Positions 1 through 8,442 of a stretch of DNA of 64,000 nucleotides are shown piece after piece. The stretch is from the NCBI RefSeq assembly GCF_004833285.1, contig NZ_STFG01000001.1, positions 62,001 through 126,000 of the forward strand, in the 5' to 3' direction. The notes beneath the pieces are model-generated. The model was given only the letters and a program-made list of their open reading frames with translations, did no database searches and was not told the DNA's origin. Made by a program: the position numbers and the translations under genes. Position 1 is the stretch's first letter. Every line of letters starts with the position of its first letter. This DNA is from Lampropedia puyangensis (GTDB taxonomy: Bacteria; Pseudomonadota; Gammaproteobacteria; Burkholderiales; Burkholderiaceae_C).

Positions 1-406
1 CTTCGTCCGGGGTCTGTGGCGAGAGTGTGGGCACTGGTGTGGGTTTGCCGTCATCGCCCATGGCCACCATCGTGAAGAAGCAACTGTTGGTGTGGCGCAC
101 GCTGCGTTCGCGCACGTTTTCGGTCACAACCTTGATGCCGATTTCCATGGATGTCCGTCCTGCGTAGTTGACTGACGCCAGGAATGTCACCAATTCCCCT
201 ACGTGAATAGGCTGGCGAAAGACCACTTGATCAACCGACATGGTCACTGCATAGGTGCCTGCGTATCGGCTGGCGCAGGCGTAGGCGACTTCGTCAAGCA
301 GCTTCAGAATCTGGCCGCCGTGAACATTGCCTGAAAAATTGGCCATATCGGGCATCATCAACACGGTCATGGTGAGCTGATGATTACCGGGCTCCATTGT
401 GGGCAT
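1..406 (-). CDS. Acyl-CoA thioesterase, hotdog fold (3' end cut by window edge)
   Basis: About 135 codons are visible, starting at ATG 404-406 with the reading MPTMEPGNHQLTMTVLM; the C-terminus lies outside the window. The N-terminal stretch NFSGNVHGGQILKLLDEVAY is the hotdog-fold signature of the YciA/BFIT-type acyl-CoA thioesterases, in which the Asp of LLDE is catalytic. Family knowledge: these cytoplasmic enzymes hydrolyse acyl-CoA to free acid and CoA. It is divergent from the S9 peptidase gene, with an 82-base gap that must hold both promoters. The substrate cannot be told from sequence. Confidence 0.85.
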   Translation of the reverse strand, partial: MPTMEPGNHQLTMTVLMMPDMANFSGNVHGGQILKLLDEVAYACASRYAGTYAVTMSVDQVVFRQPIHVGELVTFLASVNYAGRTSMEIGIKVVTENVRERSVRHTNSCFFTMVAMGDDGKPTPVPTLSPQTPDE

Positions 407-488
407 GGATTTTCCTTTATCGTGGTGCGCAAAAGGCGCTATTGTCTGTGCTTTGCATGGTGTGTGCCGTTAACCTCAGGAGAAACCC

Positions 489-2357
489 GTGACCATTGAC
501 AGTGTTGTTCAAGTTGCCCCCCAGTTCCCTTTACGTGATTTTTTTCGCAACCCTGAACAAGCGGCCTTTCGTCTTTCAGACGATGGCAAAACTCTTGGCT
601 TCATGAAGCCTGCCAGCGTGGATGGACAGCCTCCACGAATGAACATTTTTGTGCAGGCTTTGGAGGGCAGCGCCGTGGTGGGGCAACCCCGCCAACTGAC
701 ACAGGAAAGCGCGCGTGATATTGCGGGTTACTTTTTTAAAGGCAGTGATGTGGTGCTCTACCAAAAAGATTTTGGTGGCGATGAGAATTTTCATGTCCTG
801 GCGGTGAATGTGCACACTGGAAAAGTGACCGATCTGACGCCGTTTGCACAAGTGCGTGCAGGTATTGAGGATGACTTGGAAGATGACCCCGATCATGTGC
901 TCATTGGCCACAACCACCGCAATCCTGAAGTGTTTGATGTGTACCGTATCAACATCCATACGGGTGACGCGGTGCGCGTGGCCGAGAATCCCGGCAATAT
1001 TGTGGGCTGGGCAACAGACCATGCAGGGCGCGTGCGCGCTGCGACAACCACCGATGGTTTAAGCACCAGTTTGCTTTACCGTGATCGGGAGGATGAGGAT
1101 TTCCGCCCGCTGATTACGACCGATTACCGCACGAGTGTGAGCCCTGCTTTTTTCAGCTTTGACAACCAGCAGTTGTATTTGATGAGCAACCGCGGTCGCG
1201 ACAAGGTCGCTTTTGTGTGCATTGATCCTGCCCGACCTGATGCTGAGGAATATGTGTTTGGCGTTGATGCCGTGGATTTGGCCAGCGTAGGCTACTCCAG
1301 CAAACGCAAAGTCATGACTGTGGCGGCCTATGAAACCGACAAGGTCCAATTGCATTTCTTTGACGAGGCCAGCCGCACTCTCTACGAAAAACTCAAAGCC
1401 CAATTGCCAGGCTACGAGGTGAGTCTGCAATCGCACAACAAAGACGAGACCTTGTTTGTGGTGGCTGCCCACAATGACCGCACGGCTGGTGCTCGCTATC
1501 TGTACGATGCAGCCGCAGACGTGCTGACCAAGCTGGCAGAAATCAATCCGTTGATTCCTGAGACGGAGATGGCGCACATGCAGTCCATCCAATTCACCAG
1601 TCGCGATGGCTTGACGATTCACGGCTACCTCACCTTGCCTAAAGGTGCAGAAGGCAAGAATCTGCCCATCATCGTCAATCCGCATGGTGGCCCCTGGGCG
1701 CGCGACAGTTGGGGTTACAACCCTGAAGTGCAGTTTCTGGCCAACCGTGGTTATGGCGTATTGCAGATCAACTTCCGCAGCTCCACTGGTTACGGTCGTG
1801 CATTTTGGGAGGCTGGGTTTGGCCAATGGGGCTTGGCCATGCAAGACGACATCACGGATGGCGTGCAGTGGTTGATCGCCCAAGGCATTGCAGACCCTCA
1901 ACGCATTGCCATTTATGGCGCCAGCTATGGTGGGTATGCGACTTTGGCTGGCATTACCTTCACGCCAGACTTGTATGCTGCAGCCGTCGATTACGTGGGC
2001 GTGTCGAATTTGTTCACCTTCATGGGCACCATTCCACCTTATTGGAAGCCGATGCTGACCATGATGCAAGACATGGTCGGTGACCCCGTGAAAGACAAAG
2101 ACCGCTTGACTGCAACATCGCCTGCGCTGCATGTTGACAAGATCAAGACGCCATTGTTCATCGCGCAAGGCGCGCAAGACCCGCGTGTCAACAAAGCTGA
2201 AAGCGATCAGGTAGTGCAAGCACTGCGCGAACGCGGCGTGGAGGTCGAGTACATGGTTAAAGACAACGAAGGCCATGGTTTTCATAACGATGAAAACAAG
2301 TTCGAGTTCTATGAAGCCATGGAGCACTTTTTGGCGCAGCATCTCACTGCCCGTTGA
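489..2357 (+). CDS. S9 family peptidase (prolyl oligopeptidase / acylaminoacyl-peptidase type)
   Basis: A 622-residue protein opening on GTG 489, with AGGAGA directly upstream (478-483). Residues ~1-340 look like the beta-propeller lid (repeated DxxTGxxxxLT-like blades); residues ~370-622 form the alpha/beta-hydrolase domain. The nucleophile elbow GASYGGY places the catalytic Ser at 479, Asp is near 564 (GAQDPRV) and His near 596 (NEGHGF), a complete S9 triad. No signal peptide is seen, so it is probably cytoplasmic and cleaves short peptides or acyl-peptides. Its length fits the S9C group. It is followed by an unrelated flavoprotein gene 133 bases later. Confidence 0.9.
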   Translation: MTIDSVVQVAPQFPLRDFFRNPEQAAFRLSDDGKTLGFMKPASVDGQPPRMNIFVQALEGSAVVGQPRQLTQESARDIAGYFFKGSDVVLYQKDFGGDENFHVLAVNVHTGKVTDLTPFAQVRAGIEDDLEDDPDHVLIGHNHRNPEVFDVYRINIHTGDAVRVAENPGNIVGWATDHAGRVRAATTTDGLSTSLLYRDREDEDFRPLITTDYRTSVSPAFFSFDNQQLYLMSNRGRDKVAFVCIDPARPDAEEYVFGVDAVDLASVGYSSKRKVMTVAAYETDKVQLHFFDEASRTLYEKLKAQLPGYEVSLQSHNKDETLFVVAAHNDRTAGARYLYDAAADVLTKLAEINPLIPETEMAHMQSIQFTSRDGLTIHGYLTLPKGAEGKNLPIIVNPHGGPWARDSWGYNPEVQFLANRGYGVLQINFRSSTGYGRAFWEAGFGQWGLAMQDDITDGVQWLIAQGIADPQRIAIYGASYGGYATLAGITFTPDLYAAAVDYVGVSNLFTFMGTIPPYWKPMLTMMQDMVGDPVKDKDRLTATSPALHVDKIKTPLFIAQGAQDPRVNKAESDQVVQALRERGVEVEYMVKDNEGHGFHNDENKFEFYEAMEHFLAQHLTAR

Positions 2358-2490
2358 TGTTGCCAGGTGCGTGGCCAGATAGTCAGGTTATCGGGGGGGC
2401 ACTGGCGTGGTATTCTGCGCACCCTTTGGCCACGCACGGCTTGGGCTGTGCTGGCAATCCGTAACGGATTTTTGAGCGGACGTTTCTACC

Positions 2491-3810
2491 ATGTGCCCAT
2501 TGCCAACGCCGACCACCTCTTGCGATTCAGTGCCCAGTGCCACTTTGCCGACTTTGGCATGTGATGTGGCCATCATGGGCGGCGGCCCTGCCGGTTTGAT
2601 GGTGGCTGAGCAGTTGGCGCAATCGGGTTTGTCGGTGCATGTGTTCGAGAGCAAACCATCGGTGGCACGCAAGTTCTTGATGGCAGGTAAAGGCGGCTTG
2701 AATCTGACACACTCGGAAGATTTTGAGCATTTTGTCAGCCGTTATGCCGCCCGTAGCAAGCAATTGCAGCCGTGGTTGCAGCAATGGGGCGCTCCGGAAT
2801 TGATGGCATGGGTCAAGGGGTTAGGGTTCGATACCTTTGTCGGTTCGTCAGGGCGCGTGTTCCCTACCGACATGAAGGCGGCCCCCTTGCTGCGGGCTTG
2901 GTTGGCGCGACTGAAAGCGCAGTCTGTCGTTTTCCATATGCGCCACCGCTGGGGTGGCTGGGATGCTGACGGACGCCCTCTCATTGACAATGAGCAAGGT
3001 CGACAGGTTGTGCATTGCCAGGCGCTGGTATTGGCCACTGGCGGTGGCAGTTGGGCCAAACTGGGTTCTGATGGCGCTTGGGTGCCATGGTTGCAAGCAC
3101 GTGGTGTGGAGGTGGCGCCTTTGCAGCCAGCCAATTGCGGCTTTGATCTTGGTTGGCTCGATGGTCGTCAACAGGGCTGGAGTCCTGTGTTTGCCGAGCG
3201 CTTTGCAGGCGGCGCATTCAAGTCGATTGCGCTGACGTATGCGAATGAGCAAGGTGTGTTGTTTTCCCGTCAAGGTGAATTTGTGGCCACGCAAACAGGC
3301 GTTGAAGGTAGCTTGATTTATGCCGTTTCGGCATTGCTGCGCGAACGCATCAACACGCATGGGCATGCACAGTTTTACCTTGATTTGCTGCCACAGTGGA
3401 GTGCCGAGCGTGTGCAGCAGGAATTGTTCAAGCCACGCGGCTCACGCAGTTTGAGTAGCCACCTCAAAGGGCGGCTGGGTCTTGATGGCATCAAAGCCAG
3501 TTTGCTGTATGAGGTGCTGGGCAAGGATGGGGTGAGTGATATGCATGTGCTGGCGAAAACCATCAAAGCTACGCCGCTGAATGTGGTGGCACCCCGGCCG
3601 ATAGATGAGGCCATCAGCACGGCAGGTGGGGTCCGTTTTGAAGCGTTGGATGCACAAGGCATGTGCAACGCCATACCGGGTGTATTTTTTGCCGGCGAGA
3701 TGCTCGATTGGGAAGCCCCAACCGGCGGTTATTTGTTGACCGCCTGCCTCTCATCTGGTGTGCAGGCTGCGCGTGGCGTGCTGAGCTATCTAAGGCGCGT
3801 GCAGCATTAA
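2491..3810 (+). CDS. HI0933-type NAD(P)/FAD-dependent oxidoreductase (TIGR03862-like flavoprotein)
   Basis: A 439-residue flavoprotein. The dinucleotide-binding motif is at residues ~28-35 (MGGGPAGLM), followed by an acidic strand end (HVFESKPS) and the family-typical KFLMAGKGGLNLTHSE. A second glycine motif, ALVLATGGGSWAKLGSDG, is near residue 180, and the C-terminal FAD contact FFAGEMLDWEAPTGGYLL near 400. Family knowledge: HI0933/BaiN-like proteins bind FAD but most have no assigned reaction. The ATG at 2491 has no convincing ribosome site; starting at a later codon such as ATG 2560 would leave almost no sequence before the Rossmann strand, so 2491 is kept with reservation. Confidence 0.8.
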   Translation: MCPLPTPTTSCDSVPSATLPTLACDVAIMGGGPAGLMVAEQLAQSGLSVHVFESKPSVARKFLMAGKGGLNLTHSEDFEHFVSRYAARSKQLQPWLQQWGAPELMAWVKGLGFDTFVGSSGRVFPTDMKAAPLLRAWLARLKAQSVVFHMRHRWGGWDADGRPLIDNEQGRQVVHCQALVLATGGGSWAKLGSDGAWVPWLQARGVEVAPLQPANCGFDLGWLDGRQQGWSPVFAERFAGGAFKSIALTYANEQGVLFSRQGEFVATQTGVEGSLIYAVSALLRERINTHGHAQFYLDLLPQWSAERVQQELFKPRGSRSLSSHLKGRLGLDGIKASLLYEVLGKDGVSDMHVLAKTIKATPLNVVAPRPIDEAISTAGGVRFEALDAQGMCNAIPGVFFAGEMLDWEAPTGGYLLTACLSSGVQAARGVLSYLRRVQH

Positions 3811-3851
3811 AAGCTGGAGCGCTGCGTTGTTTACATGAGCGTACCGATGTT

Positions 3852-4634
3852 TTAGGTCTGGCGTTTGAATAGGGCTGATGCACCGCTGGCGCGGGAAACC
3901 TGCTGCGCAGTCGCTTGAATGACGGGCCCTAAGGTGCGCATGCGCTCAGGTGTCAGTCGTACAGCGGGGCCTGCAATGGTGATGACTCCAAGGGTATGGC
4001 CATCGGTGCCCACAACCGGGGCGGCCATGGCTGTCATGCCGGGGGCAAACACCTCGTCAATCATACTGAACCCCTGCAGGCGTGCTGCTGCGACATAGTC
4101 CATGACTTCTTTGATGCTGGTGGGCGCTCGTGGGCCAAAGCGCTCAGGCGCTCCAAGCCCTTGTTTGGCGATTAGTGACAGAGCTTGGTCTTCCGACAAG
4201 GTTGACAGCCATGCATGGCCTGCAGCACTGCACGAAAGGGTGACCGACAACCCCATGTCGGGGTCGTATCGCAGGCCATGCGTGGCTCCCTGAGATTTGG
4301 CCACGAAGGTCAGGTCATCCCCATCCACGACGGCCAAACGCACCAATTCTCCAGAGGTTTGTGCCAATTCGTCCAGCAGCGGTTGCGCAACATCCACGAT
4401 GCCTGAATTGCTCAGGAAAGTCAGTCCAAGCGATACCAGTTTGATTGTGAGCAGGTAATGCCCGTCACGTTCGTTTTGCCGGACATAGCCGCAGCGCACC
4501 AATTCGCTGAGCAAACGGTGTGAGGCGGATAAAGGTATACCAAGGTCTGCGGCCAAGGCAGACAGGGGGCGCCCATGTGGGTGCGAAACCAGGTGTTCCA
4601 ACACCTGCAAGCTGCGCTCTATAACAGCACTCAT
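3852..4634 (-). CDS. IclR family transcriptional regulator
   Basis: A 260-residue regulator. Residues 1-70 form the IclR winged helix-turn-helix (VIERSLQVLEHLVSHPHGRP, then LGIPLSASHRLLSELVRCGY); residues ~80-250 are the effector-binding domain, with the conserved TLGVITIAGPAVRLT near the end. It is transcribed away from the TRAP operon across a 207-base gap that contains operator-like repeats (4718-4761). This arrangement is typical of a local regulator of the neighbouring transport genes; the effector is probably the transported acid or a metabolite of it. Confidence is high for the family and moderate for the target. Confidence 0.9.
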   Translation of the reverse strand: MSAVIERSLQVLEHLVSHPHGRPLSALAADLGIPLSASHRLLSELVRCGYVRQNERDGHYLLTIKLVSLGLTFLSNSGIVDVAQPLLDELAQTSGELVRLAVVDGDDLTFVAKSQGATHGLRYDPDMGLSVTLSCSAAGHAWLSTLSEDQALSLIAKQGLGAPERFGPRAPTSIKEVMDYVAAARLQGFSMIDEVFAPGMTAMAAPVVGTDGHTLGVITIAGPAVRLTPERMRTLGPVIQATAQQVSRASGASALFKRQT

Positions 4635-4717
4635 AACTTCTCCAACATCTGCAGCGGTGAGCCGTTGTACGGTTTTGTGTGCTGCACGACCATCACTGTA
4701 TCAAACAATAAAATAAA

Positions 4718-4761
4718 TTCCATTTTGAATTAAATTTCCATTTTGGAAAATCTTTCCATTT
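4718..4761. promoter_or_regulatory. Candidate IclR operator: three TTCCATTT half sites at 18-bp spacing
   Basis: TTCCATTT occurs at 4718, 4736 and 4754, exactly 18 bp apart. The middle copy is part of a perfect inverted repeat, TTTCCA-TTT-TGGAAA (4735-4749), close to the TGGAAAT/ATTTCCA form known for IclR-family sites. The first is in an AATTC/GAATT inverted repeat (4716-4731). The array overlaps the predicted -35 element, so binding would compete with RNA polymerase. Confidence 0.6.
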
Positions 4762-4770
4762 GTGTATGAT
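4743..4770 (+). promoter_or_regulatory. Predicted sigma-70 promoter of the TRAP/aroQ operon
   Basis: TTGGAA (4743-4748) and TATGAT (4765-4770) are separated by 16 bp, about 70 bases before the ATG of the binding-protein gene. The -10 is a good match and the -35 is fair. It is embedded in the operator array, which supports repressor-type control. Confidence 0.5.
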
Positions 4771-4841
4771 GCGGCTGTGTCGATGCGCATGCAACCCGGT
4801 GCGAAGGCATCGACCCATTATCAATAACTTGGAGACACCCC

Positions 4842-5846
4842 ATGAATATCTTGCGCACACTCGCAACTGCTGGTATTTGCTTGGCTCTGGCCGTTCCGGC
4901 ATGGGCACAAAAAGAACGCACTATCCGGTTTGGCCATTTGAACAACACCGATCACCCGGTCAGTTTTGGCGTCAAACGTTTTGCTGAAATCCTGTCTGCC
5001 AAGAGCGACGGGAAAATGAAAGTGCAGGAATTCCCTTCCAACCAGTTGGGCAACGAGCAACAGCAGCAATCGGCATTGCAAGGTGGGGTGCAGCAAATGT
5101 ATGCGCCAGCTACCACGTCGCTGGCTGGGATTGTGAAGGAATTCGGTCTGGTTGATTTCCCTTTTGCTGTCAGTAGTTTCGAGCAGGCCGATGCCCTGCT
5201 CGATGGCCCGCTTGGCCAAACGCTGATCAGCAAATTGCCGGAAAAGGGATTGGTCGCTTTGGGGTACTGGGATTTGGGCTTTCGCAACGTGACCAATAGC
5301 CGTCACCCCATCACCAAACCGGAAGATTTGGCCGGCCTGAAAATCCGCGTGATTCCCAACCCTGTTTTCTTGGAGACGTTCCAGTCCTTCAAAGCCAACC
5401 CTGTGCCATTGCCCTTTGCAGAGTTGTACGGCGCTTTGGAGAGCAAAGCTGTGGACGGTCAGGAAAATCCGTTTGCAGTGATCTTGTCTAACAAGTTCTA
5501 TGAAGTGCAAAAGTACGTCAGTGCAACCAACCACGTGTATGCAGCCAATATTGTGTTGGTCAGTAAAAAATTCTGGGATCAGTTGACACCGCAAGAGCAG
5601 CAATGGATGCATGAGGCAGCCGATGAAGCGCGTGCTTACCAGCGCCAAGTCAGCCGTGAGGCCGCGAGTACAGCAGTGCAAGAGCTCAAAAAACGTGGCG
5701 CTGAATTCAATGAAATCAGCGCGCAGGAAGTCTCGCGCATGCGTGAAATCGTCAAGCCGGTGGTGGATAAGTTTGCCAGCCAGTACGACCCAGCTATCGT
5801 GAAGCTATACAACGATGAGTTGCAACGCATTCGCGGCCAACAATAA
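4842..5846 (+). CDS. TRAP transporter periplasmic substrate-binding protein (DctP family)
   Basis: A 334-residue protein with a clear signal peptide (hydrophobic residues 6-20, cleavage likely after PAWA). The body carries the DctP-family pattern: TIRFGHLNNTDHPVSFGVKRFAE at the mature N-terminus, LKIRVIPNPVFLETFQSFKA around residue 170, with the Arg that typically contacts the substrate carboxylate, and ALESKAVDGQENPF near 205. GGAGACACC precedes the ATG. It is the first gene of an operon with aroQ and the two TRAP permease genes. Family knowledge: it captures an organic acid in the periplasm and delivers it to DctQM. With aroQ as neighbour, a quinate/shikimate-type acid is the best guess. 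Confidence 0.9.
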   Translation: MNILRTLATAGICLALAVPAWAQKERTIRFGHLNNTDHPVSFGVKRFAEILSAKSDGKMKVQEFPSNQLGNEQQQQSALQGGVQQMYAPATTSLAGIVKEFGLVDFPFAVSSFEQADALLDGPLGQTLISKLPEKGLVALGYWDLGFRNVTNSRHPITKPEDLAGLKIRVIPNPVFLETFQSFKANPVPLPFAELYGALESKAVDGQENPFAVILSNKFYEVQKYVSATNHVYAANIVLVSKKFWDQLTPQEQQWMHEAADEARAYQRQVSREAASTAVQELKKRGAEFNEISAQEVSRMREIVKPVVDKFASQYDPAIVKLYNDELQRIRGQQ

Positions 5847-5866
5847 CAAAACCAGTGAATCACAAC

Positions 5867-6304
5867 ATGAAAATACTTGTTCTGCATGGCCCCAATTTGA
5901 ATCTGTTTGGGCGTCGGGAGCCGCATATCTACGGCACCACTACGCTCGCAGAAATAGACGCGCGCATTGCCAAGCTGGCCGCTGAATTGAATGTGGAAGT
6001 GGCCAGTATCCAGTCTAACCACGAGGGTGCGTTGATTGATTTTCTGCACCAGAATATTGATTCTGCGCAGGGGGCATTGGTCAACCCTGCTGGTTTGACC
6101 CAGCATGGCGTTCCACTGCATGACGCGATCAAGGCCATGCCTTTTCCGGTGATTGAAGTGCATATGTCCAATATCGCCGCACGCGAGACTTGGCGCGCGC
6201 ATTCCATCATTTCCCCAGCCGTGCGCGGCACTATTCAGGGCTTGGGGCCACAGTCGTACTTAGCCGCATTGCGTGCGGTTACTGAAATGGTGCGGGCTGT
6301 ATAA
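5867..6304 (+). CDS. aroQ: Type II 3-dehydroquinate dehydratase
   Basis: A 145-residue enzyme, the usual length for dodecameric type II dehydroquinases, which interconvert 3-dehydroquinate and 3-dehydroshikimate. The start motif GPNLNLFGRREPHIYG holds the catalytic Arg and Tyr, NHEGALIDFLHQ the active-site loop, NPAGLTQHGVPLHDAI the substrate-binding Asn, and VIEVHMSNI the catalytic His. An in-frame GTG at 5855 could add four residues, but ATG 5867 matches family N-termini. It lies 20 bases after the binding-protein gene, between the TRAP components, which suggests a catabolic (quinate or dehydroquinate use) rather than only biosynthetic role. That role is inferred from context. Confidence 0.92.
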   Translation: MKILVLHGPNLNLFGRREPHIYGTTTLAEIDARIAKLAAELNVEVASIQSNHEGALIDFLHQNIDSAQGALVNPAGLTQHGVPLHDAIKAMPFPVIEVHMSNIAARETWRAHSIISPAVRGTIQGLGPQSYLAALRAVTEMVRAV

Positions 6305-6342
6305 GGCAAGGCTGACGCATCGCGAGAGCTATTTGGGTTTTA

Positions 6343-6374
6343 AGGAGGCATTGTTTTTCAAAGCAGTGCCTCCT
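6343..6374 (+). promoter_or_regulatory. Intra-operon hairpin between aroQ and the TRAP permeases
   Basis: AGGAGGCA (6343-6350) pairs with TGCCTCCT (6367-6374), and wobble pairs can extend the stem inward. It is not followed by a T-run, so it is not a classical terminator. It may stabilise the upstream dctP-aroQ message or reduce permease expression. Just beyond it, TGCAT-N5-ATGCA (6381-6395) resembles the operators at mmsA. Confidence 0.4.
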
Positions 6375-6452
6375 GAGTTGTGCATGGCCTATGCAAAGGA
6401 AAAACCGCGTGGCTGTTTGGCGCCGCAGAGCGCTTGGTAAGGAGACAAACAG

Positions 6453-7034
6453 ATGAATAAATGGATCGACGGGGTCTGTCGAATCATTGATGGACTGATC
6501 GCCCTCATGCTGGCGATTATGGTGGTGTTGGTATTCGGCAATGTGGTGCTGCGCTATGGTTTCAATTCCGGGATCATGATTTCAGAGGAAGTCTCGCGCT
6601 GGCTTTTCATCTGGATTACTTTTTTAGGTGCTGTGGTCGCCTTGCGCGAGAGGGCGCATTTGGGGGTGGACATGCTGGTCGTGCGTTTGCCCTTGGCCGC
6701 GCGAAAACTGTGCCTGCTGCTTAGCTATTCGCTGATGCTCTACATCGTGTGGCTGGTGTTTGAGGGCAGTGTGGTGCAAACACGGATCAACTGGGATGTT
6801 CAGGCCCCTGTGACTGGTGCCTCTTTGGCTATCGTCTATGCGGCAGGTATTGCCTTTGCCGTTGGCGCAGCACTGCTTCTGACGGTTGACTTGCTGCGCT
6901 TGCTGTGTGGAAACATGACAGAAGGCGAGTTGGTCGCGATCCAGGAAACGGAGGATGCCGCCGCGCTTTCGCATGCATTGCATGCACAAGAGCACCCACC
7001 AATCTCAACACAATCTGGGAGCGAGACCAAATGA
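6453..7034 (+). CDS. TRAP transporter small permease (DctQ family)
   Basis: A 193-residue inner-membrane protein with four hydrophobic segments (about residues 10-35, 48-65, 88-108, 128-150). The ISEEVSRWLFIWITFLGA signature of DctQ proteins lies near residue 45. The C-terminal ~40 residues are hydrophilic and unusually long. AAGGAGACAAAC precedes the ATG. Its stop overlaps the ATG of the large permease (ATGA), implying translational coupling. Family knowledge: DctQ and DctM together form the Na+-driven secondary transporter that accepts ligand from the binding protein. Confidence 0.9.
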   Translation: MNKWIDGVCRIIDGLIALMLAIMVVLVFGNVVLRYGFNSGIMISEEVSRWLFIWITFLGAVVALRERAHLGVDMLVVRLPLAARKLCLLLSYSLMLYIVWLVFEGSVVQTRINWDVQAPVTGASLAIVYAAGIAFAVGAALLLTVDLLRLLCGNMTEGELVAIQETEDAAALSHALHAQEHPPISTQSGSETK

Positions 7035-8311
7035 TCATCGCTGTATTTCTGGGCACATTGTTGTTGGCGATGGCCATCGGTATGCCCATTTCATTTGCTT
7101 TGCTGTTAAGTGGCGTGGCGCTGATGTGGCAACTGGACTTGTTTGACGCGCAAATCCTGACTCAAAACTTGATTGGTGGTGCGGACAGTTTCCCATTACT
7201 GGCCATTCCATTTTTCATGCTTGCTGGCGAGATCATGAATGCGGGTGGATTGTCGCGCCGGATAGTCAATTTGGCGCTGACTTTGGTAGGGCATGTGCGT
7301 GGTGGATTGGGTTATGTGACCATTATGGCGGGCTGTCTGCTGGCCGCATTGTCGGGCTCTGCCGTAGCTGATGCGGCTGCGTTATCGGCATTGTTGTTGC
7401 CCATGATGGTTTCGGCGGGGCATGACAAAGCGCGCTCTGGCGGTTTGATTGCAGCAGCAGGCATTATTGCGCCTGTGCTCCCTCCCAGTATTGGCTTGGT
7501 AATCTTTGGGGTTGCTGCGAATGTCTCCATCTCTAAGCTCTTTATGGCTGCCATCGTTCCGGGCATGTTGATTGGTGGCGCACTGTGGGTGACTTGGGCT
7601 TGGTTGGTTCGCCGGGAGACGATTCAGCCACCGCCGCGTAAGTCGAAACGCGAAATCTGGTTGGCTGCGCGTGAAGCGGTTTGGGCCCTGATGTTGCCGG
7701 TCATCATTTTGGTTGGACTGCGCATGGGTGTTTTTACACCGACGGAAGCTGCAGTGGCGGCAGCGGTTTATGCCTTTTGCATTTCGGCATTCGTCTATAA
7801 AGAGCTGAGTGTGCGCCAACTCTATGCAGTGTTTGTTAGCGCAGCCAAGATCAGTGCTGTAGTGATGTTTTTGATTGCAGCAGCGATGGTCAGCGCGTGG
7901 CTCATTACAGTAGCGGGCTTGCCTTCTATGGTCGTGGCCTTGGTGGAGCCATTCATGGGCAACAAGATATTGCTGATGATTGCGCTGATGATGTTGGTAA
8001 TGGCTGTGGGCACCGTGATGGATATGACGCCGACTATTTTGATCCTGACGCCTGTATTGATGCCCGTGGTGTATGCCGCAGGAATTGACCCAGTGTATTT
8101 TGGTGTGATGTTCATCATCAACAACTCCATCGGCCTGATCACTCCGCCAGTTGGCGTGGTACTTAATGTGGTTGCTGGGGTTGGCAAGATGAAGATGGAT
8201 GAAGTCACTCGAGGGGTATTACCCTTCATGCTCGCAGAGTTTGGGGTGATGTTCCTGATGGTGCTGTTTCCGCAATTGGTTACAGTGCCAGCCAAGTGGT
8301 TTGGAGGTTAA
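7031..8311 (+). CDS. TRAP transporter large permease (DctM family)
   Basis: A 426-residue membrane protein of 11-13 helices. ATG 7031 is chosen because it overlaps the upstream stop as ATGA and gives the family-typical start MIIAVFLGTLLLAMAIGMPI; an open frame extends further upstream but lies inside the small-permease gene. Characteristic segments are FPLLAIPFFMLAGEIMNAGG near residue 55, SGSAVADAAALSALLLPMM near 110 and NNSIGLITPPVGVVLNVV near 365. It is the last gene of the operon, followed by a strong terminator at 8344. Confidence 0.92.
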   Translation: MIIAVFLGTLLLAMAIGMPISFALLLSGVALMWQLDLFDAQILTQNLIGGADSFPLLAIPFFMLAGEIMNAGGLSRRIVNLALTLVGHVRGGLGYVTIMAGCLLAALSGSAVADAAALSALLLPMMVSAGHDKARSGGLIAAAGIIAPVLPPSIGLVIFGVAANVSISKLFMAAIVPGMLIGGALWVTWAWLVRRETIQPPPRKSKREIWLAAREAVWALMLPVIILVGLRMGVFTPTEAAVAAAVYAFCISAFVYKELSVRQLYAVFVSAAKISAVVMFLIAAAMVSAWLITVAGLPSMVVALVEPFMGNKILLMIALMMLVMAVGTVMDMTPTILILTPVLMPVVYAAGIDPVYFGVMFIINNSIGLITPPVGVVLNVVAGVGKMKMDEVTRGVLPFMLAEFGVMFLMVLFPQLVTVPAKWFGG

Positions 8312-8343
8312 TGACCGCTGGAGATAACCAGAGAGAAGAACGT

Positions 8344-8383
8344 ATAGCGGCTGCACCTAATTGGGTGCAGCCGCTATATTTTT
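8344..8383 (+). terminator. Rho-independent terminator of the TRAP operon
   Basis: A perfect 14-bp stem, ATAGCGGCTGCACC paired with GGTGCAGCCGCTAT, has a 6-base loop and is followed by ATTTTT. It lies 33 bases after the large-permease stop and between convergent genes. On the opposite strand the stem could also serve mmsA, but without a T-run. Confidence 0.85.
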
Positions 8384-8442
8384 ACTTCACAAATACTGGC
8401 GCTTCAAACGCAAAGACATGGGGTGTAGCGCCAGTAGTCGCA

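Noticed and set aside
1059-2342. Long open frame antisense to the S9 peptidase gene (about 427 codons)
   Set aside because: It mirrors the codon structure of the real gene, has no recognisable domain and no ribosome site.
6960-7000. GCATGCATTGCATGC-like palindrome in the small permease gene
   Set aside because: It lies inside coding sequence for His/Ala codons, so coding constraint explains it as well as regulation does.
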